Source: Gammaproteobacteria bacterium
GTDB lineage: Bacteria > Pseudomonadota > Gammaproteobacteria > QNFN01
Length of the DNA: 32,818 bases
Assembly: GCA_009937385.1 (NCBI GenBank)
Contig: JAACFL010000002.1
Span: 1 to 32,818, forward strand
Direction of reading: 5' to 3'
Shown here: positions 24,404-31,710 of the stretch, piece by piece
How the letters are laid out: every line of letters starts with the position of its first letter
Position numbering within the stretch: position 1 is the first letter of the stretch
The notes under the pieces: model-generated
The model's input: only the letters and a program-made list of their open reading frames with translations
Told to the model about the DNA's origin: nothing
The model's database searches: none
Translations under genes and position numbers: made by a program

Positions 24404-25543
24404 TCAGGCGGCGGATTCGCCACGTTGGCTCGCGGCGAATCGCTGTTGCAGGTCGAGGCGCTTGAGGTAGGCATCCCTTGCGATCTGCACGTCCTCGAGG
24501 AACAGCGGCAACTCGTCGAAATGCAGAGCCTGGGGACCGTCCACCAGCGCCTTGCTCGGCTCGGGGTGGAAGTCAACCAGCACCATGTTGGCCCCGGCGA
24601 TCACCCCCTGCACCGTGGCATGCATGACGTCGAGGATGCCGTCGGGATCGGCGTCACGGGTGCCCACCGAGTGCGATGGGTCGACGCAGATCGGCATGCG
24701 TGTGAAGCGCTTGACCACCGGCACGTGGGTGAAGTCGACGAAGTTGCGGTGCGGGTCGCCGAGGTTGGACTTCATGCCGCGCAGGCAGAAGATCACGCGC
24801 TGGTTGCCCTCGCTGGCGAGGTACTCGGCAGCGTTCAGCGACTCCTCGAGGGTGATGCCGAAGCCGCGCTTGAGCAGGACCGGGTAGTCGCTCTGGCGTC
24901 CGACCTGCTTGAGCAGCTCGAAGTTCTGGATGTTGCGCGTGCCGATCTGCAGCATCACGCCGACCGGGTCGCCCGCCTCCTGCAGGGCCTCGTGGATCTC
25001 CACGACGTGGTCCTCGTGGGTGACCTCCATGGCGACCACCTGCATGCCGTACTTGCCGGCCAGCTCGAAGACGTAAGGCAGGCAGCTCTTGCCGTGGCCC
25101 TGGAACGAGTAGGGATTGGTGCGCGGCTTGTAGGCGCCCATGCGCGTGCAGACCTGGCCGTGGTCGCGCAGCACCGCGAGCATGCGCTCGACGTGCTCCG
25201 GGGTGTCGACGGCGCACAGCCCGGCGAACACCTGCAGCGTGTCCTGGCCGAAGCGCACGCCGCGATATTCCCAGGAGGTCGGGCGGCGATCGTTCTTGTG
25301 CCGGCCCAGCACGCGGTACTCGCGTGACACCCGGACCGCGCGCTCCACGCCTGGCAGGCTCGCCATGTCATCGAGGTCGAGCAGTGCGGTGTCGCCGATC
25401 AGGTAGACCTCGGTGACCATCTGCTGGGCCCCCTGCACGTGATGTACGCGCGCCTGGATGTTGGGCAGGTTGGCGAGGTGTTCCATCAGCTCGGCGTACG
25501 GTGTGCTGCCCGGCTCGAGGTTGGAGTCGAGGATCAGGATCAT
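24404..25543 (-). CDS. DAHP synthase-like protein, type I-beta with ferredoxin-like N-domain
   Basis: 379 residues from the ATG at 25543, overlapping the amidase stop by four bases; the track's longer ORF is a shadow extension. The N-terminal ~90 residues look like the regulatory ferredoxin-like domain of type I-beta DAHP synthases, followed by the (beta/alpha)8 barrel with VFAGLCAVD, GAYKPRTNPYSFQG, QIGTRNIQNFELLK, VLLKRGFGITLEE and CVDPSHSVG. DAHP synthase joins phosphoenolpyruvate and erythrose-4-phosphate to start aromatic synthesis. Differences from the norm: GLC for GPC around Cys110, FCLRG for CERG, and VDFHPEP where Glu is usually the metal ligand (Asp324). It could be a genuine variant or have a changed substrate. 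Confidence 0.75.
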   Translation of the reverse strand: MILILDSNLEPGSTPYAELMEHLANLPNIQARVHHVQGAQQMVTEVYLIGDTALLDLDDMASLPGVERAVRVSREYRVLGRHKNDRRPTSWEYRGVRFGQDTLQVFAGLCAVDTPEHVERMLAVLRDHGQVCTRMGAYKPRTNPYSFQGHGKSCLPYVFELAGKYGMQVVAMEVTHEDHVVEIHEALQEAGDPVGVMLQIGTRNIQNFELLKQVGRQSDYPVLLKRGFGITLEESLNAAEYLASEGNQRVIFCLRGMKSNLGDPHRNFVDFTHVPVVKRFTRMPICVDPSHSVGTRDADPDGILDVMHATVQGVIAGANMVLVDFHPEPSKALVDGPQALHFDELPLFLEDVQIARDAYLKRLDLQQRFAASQRGESAA

Positions 25544-26466
25544 GCTTGCGGGTCCTTGCCGGGTTGGGATTCGGGGTCGCGGTAACGGTGCAGGAGATCG
25601 GCGTAGGCGTCGATGCGACGGTCGCGCAGGAACGGCCAGATGCGCCGCAGCTCCTCGGTGCGGCCGAGCGGCAGGTCGACGACCAGCACCTCCGGGGCGT
25701 CGTCCGGGGCCTGGCCGAGCAGCTCGCCCTGCGGGCCGCAGGCAAAGCTGCTGCCCCAGAAGTCGATGCCCGGGCCACCGTTCGGATCGGGCTCGTGGCC
25801 GACGCGATTGCAGGCCAGCAGCGGCAGGTGATTGGCCACCGCGTGGCCGCGCTGCACGGCGATCCACGCCTCGCGCTGGCGCGTCTTTTCGTCGTCCGCG
25901 TCCGGTGGATGCCAGCCGATCGCGGTCGGGTAGAGCAGCAGCCTGGCGCCGGCGAGCGCCATCAGTCGCGCGGCCTCCGGGTACCACTGGTCCCAGCAGA
26001 CCAGGACGCCAAGCGGGCCGAGGCTGGTGTCGATCGGGCGGAAGCCCTGGTCGCCCGGAGTGAAGTAGAACTTCTCGTGAAAGCCCGGATCGTCGGGGAT
26101 GTGCATCTTGCGGTAGGTGCCGGCCAGGCTGCCGTCGCTGTCCAGCACCACGGCGGTGTTGTGGTAGATCCCCGCGGCACGGCGCTCGAACAGCGTCGTG
26201 ACGATCACCAGACCGAGTTCGGCGGCCAGCCGGCCCAGGTGTTGCGTGGTCGGGCCCGGGATCGGCTCGGCGAGGTCGAAGGTCTCGACCCGTTGCGCCT
26301 GGCAGAAGTAGCGCGACGGGTGAAGCTCCTGCAGCAGCACCAGCCGGGCGCCGGATGCGGCTGCCTCGCGCACCCCGGCATCGGCCGTTGCCAGGTTTCG
26401 AGCGAGCTCTTCGCTGGCGGCATGCTGCACCAGGGCGGCACGCAGGGTTTGCGGGGTGTCGTTCAC
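25540..26466 (-). CDS. aguB: N-carbamoylputrescine amidase
   Basis: Splits N-carbamoylputrescine into putrescine, CO2 and ammonia. The GTG at 26466 gives 308 residues, the usual length; the track's longer start reads through the neighbouring gene. The nitrilase-superfamily triad is visible: LLQELHPS (Glu47), YRKMHIPDDP (Lys120) and VCWDQWYPEAARLMALAGA (Cys157), with the family-specific YPTAIG after it. It lies directly downstream of the agmatine deiminase gene and overlaps the DAHP-synthase-like gene by four bases, so the three are co-transcribed. Confidence 0.93.
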   Translation of the reverse strand: MNDTPQTLRAALVQHAASEELARNLATADAGVREAAASGARLVLLQELHPSRYFCQAQRVETFDLAEPIPGPTTQHLGRLAAELGLVIVTTLFERRAAGIYHNTAVVLDSDGSLAGTYRKMHIPDDPGFHEKFYFTPGDQGFRPIDTSLGPLGVLVCWDQWYPEAARLMALAGARLLLYPTAIGWHPPDADDEKTRQREAWIAVQRGHAVANHLPLLACNRVGHEPDPNGGPGIDFWGSSFACGPQGELLGQAPDDAPEVLVVDLPLGRTEELRRIWPFLRDRRIDAYADLLHRYRDPESQPGKDPQA

Positions 26467-26518
26467 GGCGTTTCGCTCGACGGGGGAGGGGGATGGTAGC
26501 ACCGGCGGGCCCGGCAGC

Positions 26519-27571
26519 TCATCCACCCAGGGGCAGTCCGGCCGGCATCTGCAGGGTGGCGCAGTGCAGGCTGCCATTCTCCTCGATCAGCGCGCGCGCT
26601 GGCACGCCGATCACCTCGCGGTCGGGGAAGGCGTCGGCGAGATGCCGCTGCGCGGTGGCATCGGCCGGGTCGCCGTAGACCGGGCACAGCACGGCGCCGT
26701 TGATGATGAGGAAGTTGGCGTAGGTCGCTGCCAGGCGCCGTCCGTCGTCGGCGTGCTGCGCGGTGGGCAGTGGCAACGGCACCAATCGGTAGGTGGCGCC
26801 GTCTGCGGTGCGCAGTGCGCGCAGTTGCTGCTCCAGGTCGTGCAACGAGGCGTGTGCCGGATCGGCACGATCCGGGCAGGTGACGTGGGCGATGGTGCGC
26901 GGATCGCAGAAGCGCACCAGCGTATCGACGTGGCCGTCGGTGTCGTCGCCCGGCAGCGGTTCCACCTCGAGCCAGATCACCCGCTGCAGGCCGAGCGCGG
27001 CCGCGAGACGGCTCTCGATGTCGGAGCGCTGGAGCCCCGGGTTGCGCGTGGCGCTGTCCAGGCAACCCGCGGTGGTCAGCAGCGAGCCGAGTCCGTCGCT
27101 TTCCAGCGCCCCCCCTTCGACCACCAGCGGCTCGCGACGCAGGTGCGTGCTGCCGAACAGTCCGCGCTCGTGCAGCAGCGCGGTCGCCAGGGCGTCGTGT
27201 GCGTGAGGGTACTTGCCGCCCCAGGCGTTGAAGGCGAAGTCGACCAGCTCGACATCACCGTCGCCGGCGACCGCCAGCGGACCGTAGTCGCGCACCCAGG
27301 TGTCGTCGGTGGGCAGGCATGCGAAGTGGAGCCGGGCTCCGGGGACTCCGGTGCCCTCGAGCCCGCCACGCACGTGGTCGCGGTGCGCCTGGTCGCGGCA
27401 GATCAGCAGCAGATCCTCGCGTTCGGCGATCGCGCGGGCCAGCGCGACGTAGTCGGATTCCGCGGCGGCCAGGCGTGGGCCCCAGTCGCTGTCGGCATGC
27501 GGCCAGGCGAGCAGCACGCCGGACTGCGGCGCCCACTCGGGAAGCAGGGTCGGCGCGGCGGGATCGCGCAT
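26519..27571 (-). CDS. aguA: Agmatine deiminase
   Basis: Turns agmatine into N-carbamoylputrescine and ammonia, the first step to putrescine. The ATG at 27571 gives 350 residues (family about 350-370); earlier track residues are a shadow. Landmarks: LLPEWAPQSGVLLAWPHADSDW at the start, DDTWVRDYGP (89-98), GHVDTLVRF in the middle and the catalytic cysteine in GSLHCATLQMP near the C-terminus (Cys337). Together with the next gene it makes the complete agmatine-to-putrescine route. The start has a poor ribosome-binding site. Confidence 0.93.
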   Translation of the reverse strand: MRDPAAPTLLPEWAPQSGVLLAWPHADSDWGPRLAAAESDYVALARAIAEREDLLLICRDQAHRDHVRGGLEGTGVPGARLHFACLPTDDTWVRDYGPLAVAGDGDVELVDFAFNAWGGKYPHAHDALATALLHERGLFGSTHLRREPLVVEGGALESDGLGSLLTTAGCLDSATRNPGLQRSDIESRLAAALGLQRVIWLEVEPLPGDDTDGHVDTLVRFCDPRTIAHVTCPDRADPAHASLHDLEQQLRALRTADGATYRLVPLPLPTAQHADDGRRLAATYANFLIINGAVLCPVYGDPADATAQRHLADAFPDREVIGVPARALIEENGSLHCATLQMPAGLPLGG

Positions 27572-27590
27572 CTTGAGGGTCCGGAAACGA

Positions 27591-27621
27591 CGACGCGCCC
27601 GTCTGGGCGACGGGCGCGTCG
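27591..27621 (-). terminator. Strong GC hairpin terminator
   Basis: CGACGCGCCCGTC and GACGGGCGCGTCG form a 13-pair stem with loop TGGGC, starting 12 bases past the stop of the small secreted protein gene. On the minus strand it is followed by a short TCGTTTCC run, so it probably ends that gene's transcript before aguA. Confidence 0.65.
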
Positions 27622-27632
27622 GTCGTGGTGTC

Positions 27633-27914
27633 TTAGCGGTGGACGACGCTGTGCAGGACGAGGTCGTGCTCGAAGAACACGGTGTAGCCCTCGTAGACCC
27701 AGCGCGAGATGGGCGGTTCACCGACCGAGGAGACCTTCTCCTTGGGCTCGCCGAATCGCTGGGCGACCTGGTCCATGCTCATCCCGTTGCCCGGGACGAT
27801 GACCGATACCATCGGCTCGGTGGCTGACGGTCCCTGCTGGGTCGCTGTGGACTGCGCGTGGGCCGCCGAAGCGACCAGCAGCAGGACGAGGCAACAGAGC
27901 AGCTTTTTTGTCAT
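27633..27914 (-). CDS. Small secreted hypothetical protein
   Basis: 93 residues with a signal peptide (TKKLLCCLVLLLVASAAHAQ, likely cut after AHA). The mature part contains GNGMSMDQVAQRFGEPKEKV and RWVYEGYTVFFEHDLVLHSV, a layout shared with small, uncharacterised proteobacterial periplasmic proteins that resemble the SmpA/BamE-type fold (MxxVxxxxGxP..). I do not know its function. ATG preceded by AGGGA. It is divergent from the TusA gene. Confidence 0.8.
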   Translation of the reverse strand: MTKKLLCCLVLLLVASAAHAQSTATQQGPSATEPMVSVIVPGNGMSMDQVAQRFGEPKEKVSSVGEPPISRWVYEGYTVFFEHDLVLHSVVHR

Positions 27915-27946
27915 CTTTGTATCCCTGACGCTTGATTCCCAAAGAA

Positions 27947-27952
27947 ACTATA
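27947..27952 (-). promoter_or_regulatory. Possible -10 box for the small secreted protein gene
   Basis: TATAGT on the minus strand, about 33 bases before the start. No convincing -35 box is visible at the right spacing. Confidence 0.3.
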
Positions 27953-28013
27953 GCACCTGCCACGGCCGTGCAGTAGGGGCCGAAGAACCCGCGATCGGGC
28001 GCTGGCCCGACCG

Positions 28014-28028
28014 AAAGGGATTCCCTTT
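28014..28028. promoter_or_regulatory. Palindrome AAAGGGA-T-TCCCTTT between divergent genes
   Basis: A perfect 7+1+7 palindrome lies in the 205-base divergent gap between the secreted-protein gene and the double-TusA gene. A small hairpin (TCGGGC/GCCCGA) adjoins it. An operator is possible; no regulator is identified. Confidence 0.3.
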
Positions 28029-28119
28029 GCTGCATAAGGATATAGCCAAACAGTCTTTCACTGGAGGGGGTTCTGGTCACTAGGATGCCTCCAACCCGAA
28101 ACCCGTCCCGGAGGCCAAA

Positions 28120-28599
28120 GTGAACCCCGAATCAACCATCCCGCCCGATCTCGTACTCGATGCCCGCGGTCACCGCTGCCCGCTGCCGGTGCTCCAGGCG
28201 ACCCGCGCCGCCGCGCGCCTGCCGCGCGGCGCACTGTTGCAGGTGATCTCGGACTGCCCCGGCGCGCATGCCGACCTGCAGGCCTGGGCGCGCCAGACCG
28301 GCCGCGAGCTGCTCGAGGTGACCGAAGACGGTGACGGTGGGCAGGCCTACCTGCTGCGCAACGGTGACCGCTGGTTGCCCAGTGCCGTCCTCGACATGCG
28401 TGGTCACCCGTGCCCCGCGCCGGTGATCGAGGCGGATCGGGCCCTGTCCGGCCTGGCCGATGGAAAGGTGCTCAAGTTGCTCGGCGACTGCCGCGGTTTC
28501 GCCGACGAGGTCGATACCTGGACGCGCAGCACCGGGCGCCGGCTGCTTGGCATCGTGCCGGGCCCGTCCGGCAGCTCGGTCTCCTACATCCAGGGCTGA
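28120..28599 (+). CDS. Tandem double TusA-family sulfurtransferase
   Basis: 159 residues from a GTG with GGAGG six bases upstream. Two complete TusA-like domains are joined head to tail. Domain 1 (about 10-80) has LDARGHRCPLPVL and domain 2 (about 88-158) has LDMRGHPCPAPVI, each with the CPxP active cysteine (Cys20, Cys98) and a second matching cysteine in SDCPGA (46) and GDCRGF (124). Single-domain TusA carries persulfide sulfur in tRNA thiolation or dissimilatory sulfur oxidation. A fused pair could pass sulfur between its own two sites or act as a dimer in one chain; that is inference. Confidence 0.88.
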   Translation: MNPESTIPPDLVLDARGHRCPLPVLQATRAAARLPRGALLQVISDCPGAHADLQAWARQTGRELLEVTEDGDGGQAYLLRNGDRWLPSAVLDMRGHPCPAPVIEADRALSGLADGKVLKLLGDCRGFADEVDTWTRSTGRRLLGIVPGPSGSSVSYIQG

Positions 28600-28611
28600 G
28601 CCAGGGCGCAC

Positions 28612-29376
28612 TCAGCGCGCGATTTGGCGGTCGATGGCTGCGCCCAGCTCGTCTGCTGCGCGGCGCCCGGCCTCGTCGAGTTCCACCTCGAGTGCGTCTG
28701 CGAGACGTCGCGCGGGTGCGGCGGACGGGCCGTCGCGTCCGGCCGTGAGCCGGGCCCACGCCAGCGCCTCGACCGGGTCGGGTTCGACCCCTTCACCGCT
28801 TGCGATCATCTGCGCCACGCCGAGCGCCGCGGTGGCATTGCCGAACAGCGCCGCGCGACGCAGCAGCGCATAGGCGCGCACCGGGTCGCGCTCGACACCG
28901 CGCCCCACGCGGTAGAGATGGCCGAGGTTGGCCAGCCCCTCGGGGACGTTCGCGGTGGCTGCCTTGTCGAACCAGGCTGCAGCGGCAGCCTCGTCGACGT
29001 CGACGCCACGACCCTGCACGAGCATCAGGCCGAGGTTCACCTGTGCGGCGTGCGAGCCCTGTTCGGCGGCACGCCGGTACCAGTCGACGGCCGCGAATGG
29101 ATCCTCGCGGGTGCCGAGCCCCCGGTCGTGGAGCACCCCCAGGCGGAACTGCGCATCGGCATCGCCACCCTCCGCAAGCGGCCGCCACGCTTCGAGCGCG
29201 GCCGCGAAGTCGCCGCGCCTTGCCGCGTCCTCGCCCCGTGCCGCGAGGCGTTCGGATTCGATCAAGGGCCACAACGCGAGCAGGCTCAGCGCGGCGATGA
29301 CCGCGTAGATCAGCAGCGTGACCCGTCGGTCGCCCTGGCGTGATCCCGGTCCTTGTGCCGCCGGCGGTTCGGACAT
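28612..29376 (-). CDS. Membrane-anchored Sel1-repeat protein
   Basis: I prefer the ATG giving MSEPPAAQGPGSRQGDRRVT (254 residues, with GAGAG nearby) over the track's ATG ten codons earlier. One membrane helix near the N-terminus (about 19-40, LLIYAVIAALSLLALWPLIE) leaves the rest outside the cytoplasm or inside, depending on topology. At least four Sel1 repeats follow: AQFRLGVLHDRGLGTREDP, AQVNLGLMLVQGRGVDVDE, GLANLGHLYRVGRGVERDP and AALGVAQMIASGEGVEPDP. It probably works as a scaffold; partners are unknown. It is convergent with the TusA gene and divergent from the hydrolase gene. Confidence 0.85.
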   Translation of the reverse strand: MSEPPAAQGPGSRQGDRRVTLLIYAVIAALSLLALWPLIESERLAARGEDAARRGDFAAALEAWRPLAEGGDADAQFRLGVLHDRGLGTREDPFAAVDWYRRAAEQGSHAAQVNLGLMLVQGRGVDVDEAAAAAWFDKAATANVPEGLANLGHLYRVGRGVERDPVRAYALLRRAALFGNATAALGVAQMIASGEGVEPDPVEALAWARLTAGRDGPSAAPARRLADALEVELDEAGRRAADELGAAIDRQIAR

Positions 29377-29454
29377 GCTCTCTATACTCTGCGTCTCTTG
29401 GCGCATGCAGGTCGTGCACTCATGTTAGCTTCAGGCGAGGAGGGCGGAGCGCCG

Positions 29455-30318
29455 ATGGCACCCGAGGAGCTGACTCTCGAAACCGCGTACCTGCGCCTGG
29501 CCGCGCAGCGCTGGCACGTCGGGGCGCCGCTGAAGGTGCTCGCGCTGCACGGCTGGCTCGACAACGCCGCGAGCTTCGCCACGCTCGCGCCGCGGCTCAC
29601 CGGCTGCGACCTGGTCGCCCTGGACCTGCCTGGTCACGGGCGCTCCGAGCATCGTCCTCCGGGCGTGCACTACCACTTCGTCGATTTCGTCCCGGACGTG
29701 CTCGCCGCGGCCGGGGCGCTGGGCTGGGCACGGTTCGCGATTCTCGGCCACTCGCTGGGCGCCGGCATCGGCTGCTTCGTCGCGGCGATCGCTCCCGGCG
29801 CCGTGACCGGGTTGGCGCTGGTCGAGGGGCTTGGCCCGTTGAGCGGCTCCCCGGACGACGATCCCGACCGGCTGGCCGAGGCGACGCGACAGATGGCCGC
29901 GCACGCGTTGCGTGAACCGCGCGTCTACCCCGACGTCGAGACCGCGGTCACGGCGAGGGTGCGGGCCGGCGGCGTGGGCAAGACGGGTGCGCGCCTGCTG
30001 GTCGAACGTGCGCTGCAGCCGACCGGGGGCGGCTTCGCATGGCGCAGCGACCCGCGCCTGCGCTACCGCTCGCCAATCTACCTCGACGAGGCGCAGGTGC
30101 TGGCGTTCCTCGCCCGGATCCGCTGCCCGGCGCAGCTGCTTACAGGGGCCGACGCGGAACTCGCGGCCCGGCCCGAATTCGCCGCGCGTTGCCGTGCCGT
30201 GCGTGGGCTCGACCACCGCGTGCTGCCCGGCGGTCATCACCTGCACCTCGATGACCCGGGGCAGGTCGTCGGACCGCTGACCTCGTTCCTGGAAGGGCTG
30301 GCCGACCCGGACGCCTGA
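29455..30318 (+). CDS. Alpha/beta hydrolase
   Basis: The ATG at 29455, downstream of a GAGGAGGGCGGAG stretch, gives 287 residues; the track start is further upstream and overlaps the divergent gene. Landmarks are LALHGWLDNAASF (oxyanion strand), LDLPGHGRSEHRP, the nucleophile elbow GHSLGAG (Ser100) and a late His in GGHHLHLDDP. This is the MEST/serine-hydrolase-like group of bacterial alpha/beta hydrolases; the substrate (ester or lipid) cannot be told from sequence. It ends five bases before the convergent CitE-like gene. Confidence 0.88.
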   Translation: MAPEELTLETAYLRLAAQRWHVGAPLKVLALHGWLDNAASFATLAPRLTGCDLVALDLPGHGRSEHRPPGVHYHFVDFVPDVLAAAGALGWARFAILGHSLGAGIGCFVAAIAPGAVTGLALVEGLGPLSGSPDDDPDRLAEATRQMAAHALREPRVYPDVETAVTARVRAGGVGKTGARLLVERALQPTGGGFAWRSDPRLRYRSPIYLDEAQVLAFLARIRCPAQLLTGADAELAARPEFAARCRAVRGLDHRVLPGGHHLHLDDPGQVVGPLTSFLEGLADPDA

Positions 30319-30323
30319 GCCGG

Positions 30324-31328
30324 TCAGGCGCTGTCGCGAAAGAACGCCAGCTGCGCGGCCTCGGGGATCTCCACGCCGGTCACCCGCGCCTGGCGCAGGA
30401 GATCCCAGAAATAGCGGTAGGAGGCGCGGTCCTGGAGCTCACCCTGGTACTGGATCGCGCCCCACGACTCGGCCTGGGCGGCGAGCAGGATCGCCGCGGC
30501 GTCCTGCACCTCGGCGTAATCGGGCTTCATCGCCTCGACGATCGGCTCGATCTGCGCCGGGTAGATGCTCCACATGCGCAGGAAACCGAACTCGGTGCGT
30601 GCGCGACGTGCGTCGCTGAACGTCGCCTCGCGGTTCTTGAGATCGAGCGAGACGTTGTGCGCGGGGACCAGGCCGTTGGCCAGCGCCGCGGCGACCAGTT
30701 CGGCCTTGGCACGCGCCAGCAGGCGGTGTTCGAACTGGCCCGGGCTGCGCATCGCCGCGGCCGGGATCGCGCCGTGATGGCTGCTGACGAAGTCCATCAG
30801 ACCGAAATCGATGACCCGCAGCCACGGGGCGGTCGCGATCTTCCACACGTCACGCAGTGCCCCGTGGGTCTCGACGAGGACGTGCACCGGGATCTCGCGT
30901 GACAGGCCGGCAGCCACGACGCGCTGCTGCAGGTAGTCGACGACCGTGAAGACCTGATCGGCCGCGGTCGGCTTGGGGATGGTGAGGTGGGCTATCCGCG
31001 CGCCGGCCCCGTCGACCAGGACGTCGATGTCGCGCTGCCAGTGTGGATGGCTCGGATCGTGAATGCGCACACCGGCCATGTCGAAGCGGTTGGCATCGCT
31101 GTTCAGTACGTCCGCCACCATCTGCGCGTGCTCCGCCTCGCGTCCGGACGGCGCGCCGTCCTCGCAATCGCACGTGACGTCGAAGATCGGGCCGAGCTCC
31201 TGCTGGAGCGCCAGTGCCTTGCGCATCAGTTTCTCGGTTCCGGCGTAGTGGTCACATGCGGTGATCACCGGAAAACGCTTCTCAGCGGTAAACAGGGCGT
31301 CTTCGGGATGTATCAAGGAACTATCCAT
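30324..31328 (-). CDS. CitE-like (HpcH/HpaI aldolase/citrate lyase family) protein
   Basis: 334 residues starting at MDSSLIHPEDALFTAEKRFP. The TIM-barrel lyase landmarks are FDVTCDCEDGAPSGRE, VRIHDPSHPHWQRDIDV, IPKPTAADQVFTV and HVLVETHGALRDVWKIAT. Members of this family split or join beta-hydroxyacyl-CoA thioesters such as malyl-CoA or citramalyl-CoA; which one applies here is not clear. No CitF/CitD or CoA-transferase genes are nearby. The start lies in an AT-rich leader with no clear ribosome-binding site (TGATGTTATGG). Confidence 0.82.
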   Translation of the reverse strand: MDSSLIHPEDALFTAEKRFPVITACDHYAGTEKLMRKALALQQELGPIFDVTCDCEDGAPSGREAEHAQMVADVLNSDANRFDMAGVRIHDPSHPHWQRDIDVLVDGAGARIAHLTIPKPTAADQVFTVVDYLQQRVVAAGLSREIPVHVLVETHGALRDVWKIATAPWLRVIDFGLMDFVSSHHGAIPAAAMRSPGQFEHRLLARAKAELVAAALANGLVPAHNVSLDLKNREATFSDARRARTEFGFLRMWSIYPAQIEPIVEAMKPDYAEVQDAAAILLAAQAESWGAIQYQGELQDRASYRYFWDLLRQARVTGVEIPEAAQLAFFRDSA

Positions 31329-31496
31329 AACATCATGTATTTAATAAGCATTAATCTGGATGCCGACTGAGGTGAGCGGCACCCCCCGGGGCAGCGAGTC
31401 TAACCGACGCCGCATCCGTTCGTCAGGCGTTTGCGTGATCGCGGTCAACCCATGATATTGCAGCGCAACATCCAAGCCACTAGCATTTGACTGTCT

Positions 31497-31511
31497 CGCC
31501 CAATTTGGGCG
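31497..31511. promoter_or_regulatory. Palindrome CGCCCAA-T-TTGGGCG
   Basis: A perfect 7+1+7 palindrome 15 bases before the 60-residue membrane protein gene. It could be an operator or the stem of a short leader hairpin. No regulator is identified. The rest of the 156-base gap 31371-31526 shows no gene. Confidence 0.3.
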
Positions 31512-31526
31512 CCACGGGCTTGCAGC

Positions 31527-31709
31527 ATGGAATTCTGGCAGCAGTTGCTCCTCGGTGCGCTCGCGGTCGGTGCCCTCTGGCTGTTCCTGCCTTCGGCGAA
31601 GCGTGCGATGCGTGATGCACCGAGCGGCAGCTCTTCGGACTGGATGGGACTGCTGTTACCGATCGCCGCGGTCGTGGCGTTCGTCCTGTTGCTGATCGCC
31701 CTGATCTGA
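31527..31709 (+). CDS. Small two-helix membrane protein, 60 residues
   Basis: MEFWQQLLLGALAVGALWLF begins a 60-residue protein with two hydrophobic helices and a short polar loop (KRAMRDAPSGSSSDWMG) between. No family name known to me. It ends one base before the glycosyltransferase start, so the two are read together and may be partners. Confidence 0.75.
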   Translation: MEFWQQLLLGALAVGALWLFLPSAKRAMRDAPSGSSSDWMGLLLPIAAVVAFVLLLIALI

Positions 31710-31710
31710 C

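Noticed and set aside
25544-25987. Upstream extension of the DAHP-synthase ORF
   Set aside because: It is the shadow frame of aguB; the ATG at 25543 gives a normal-length protein.
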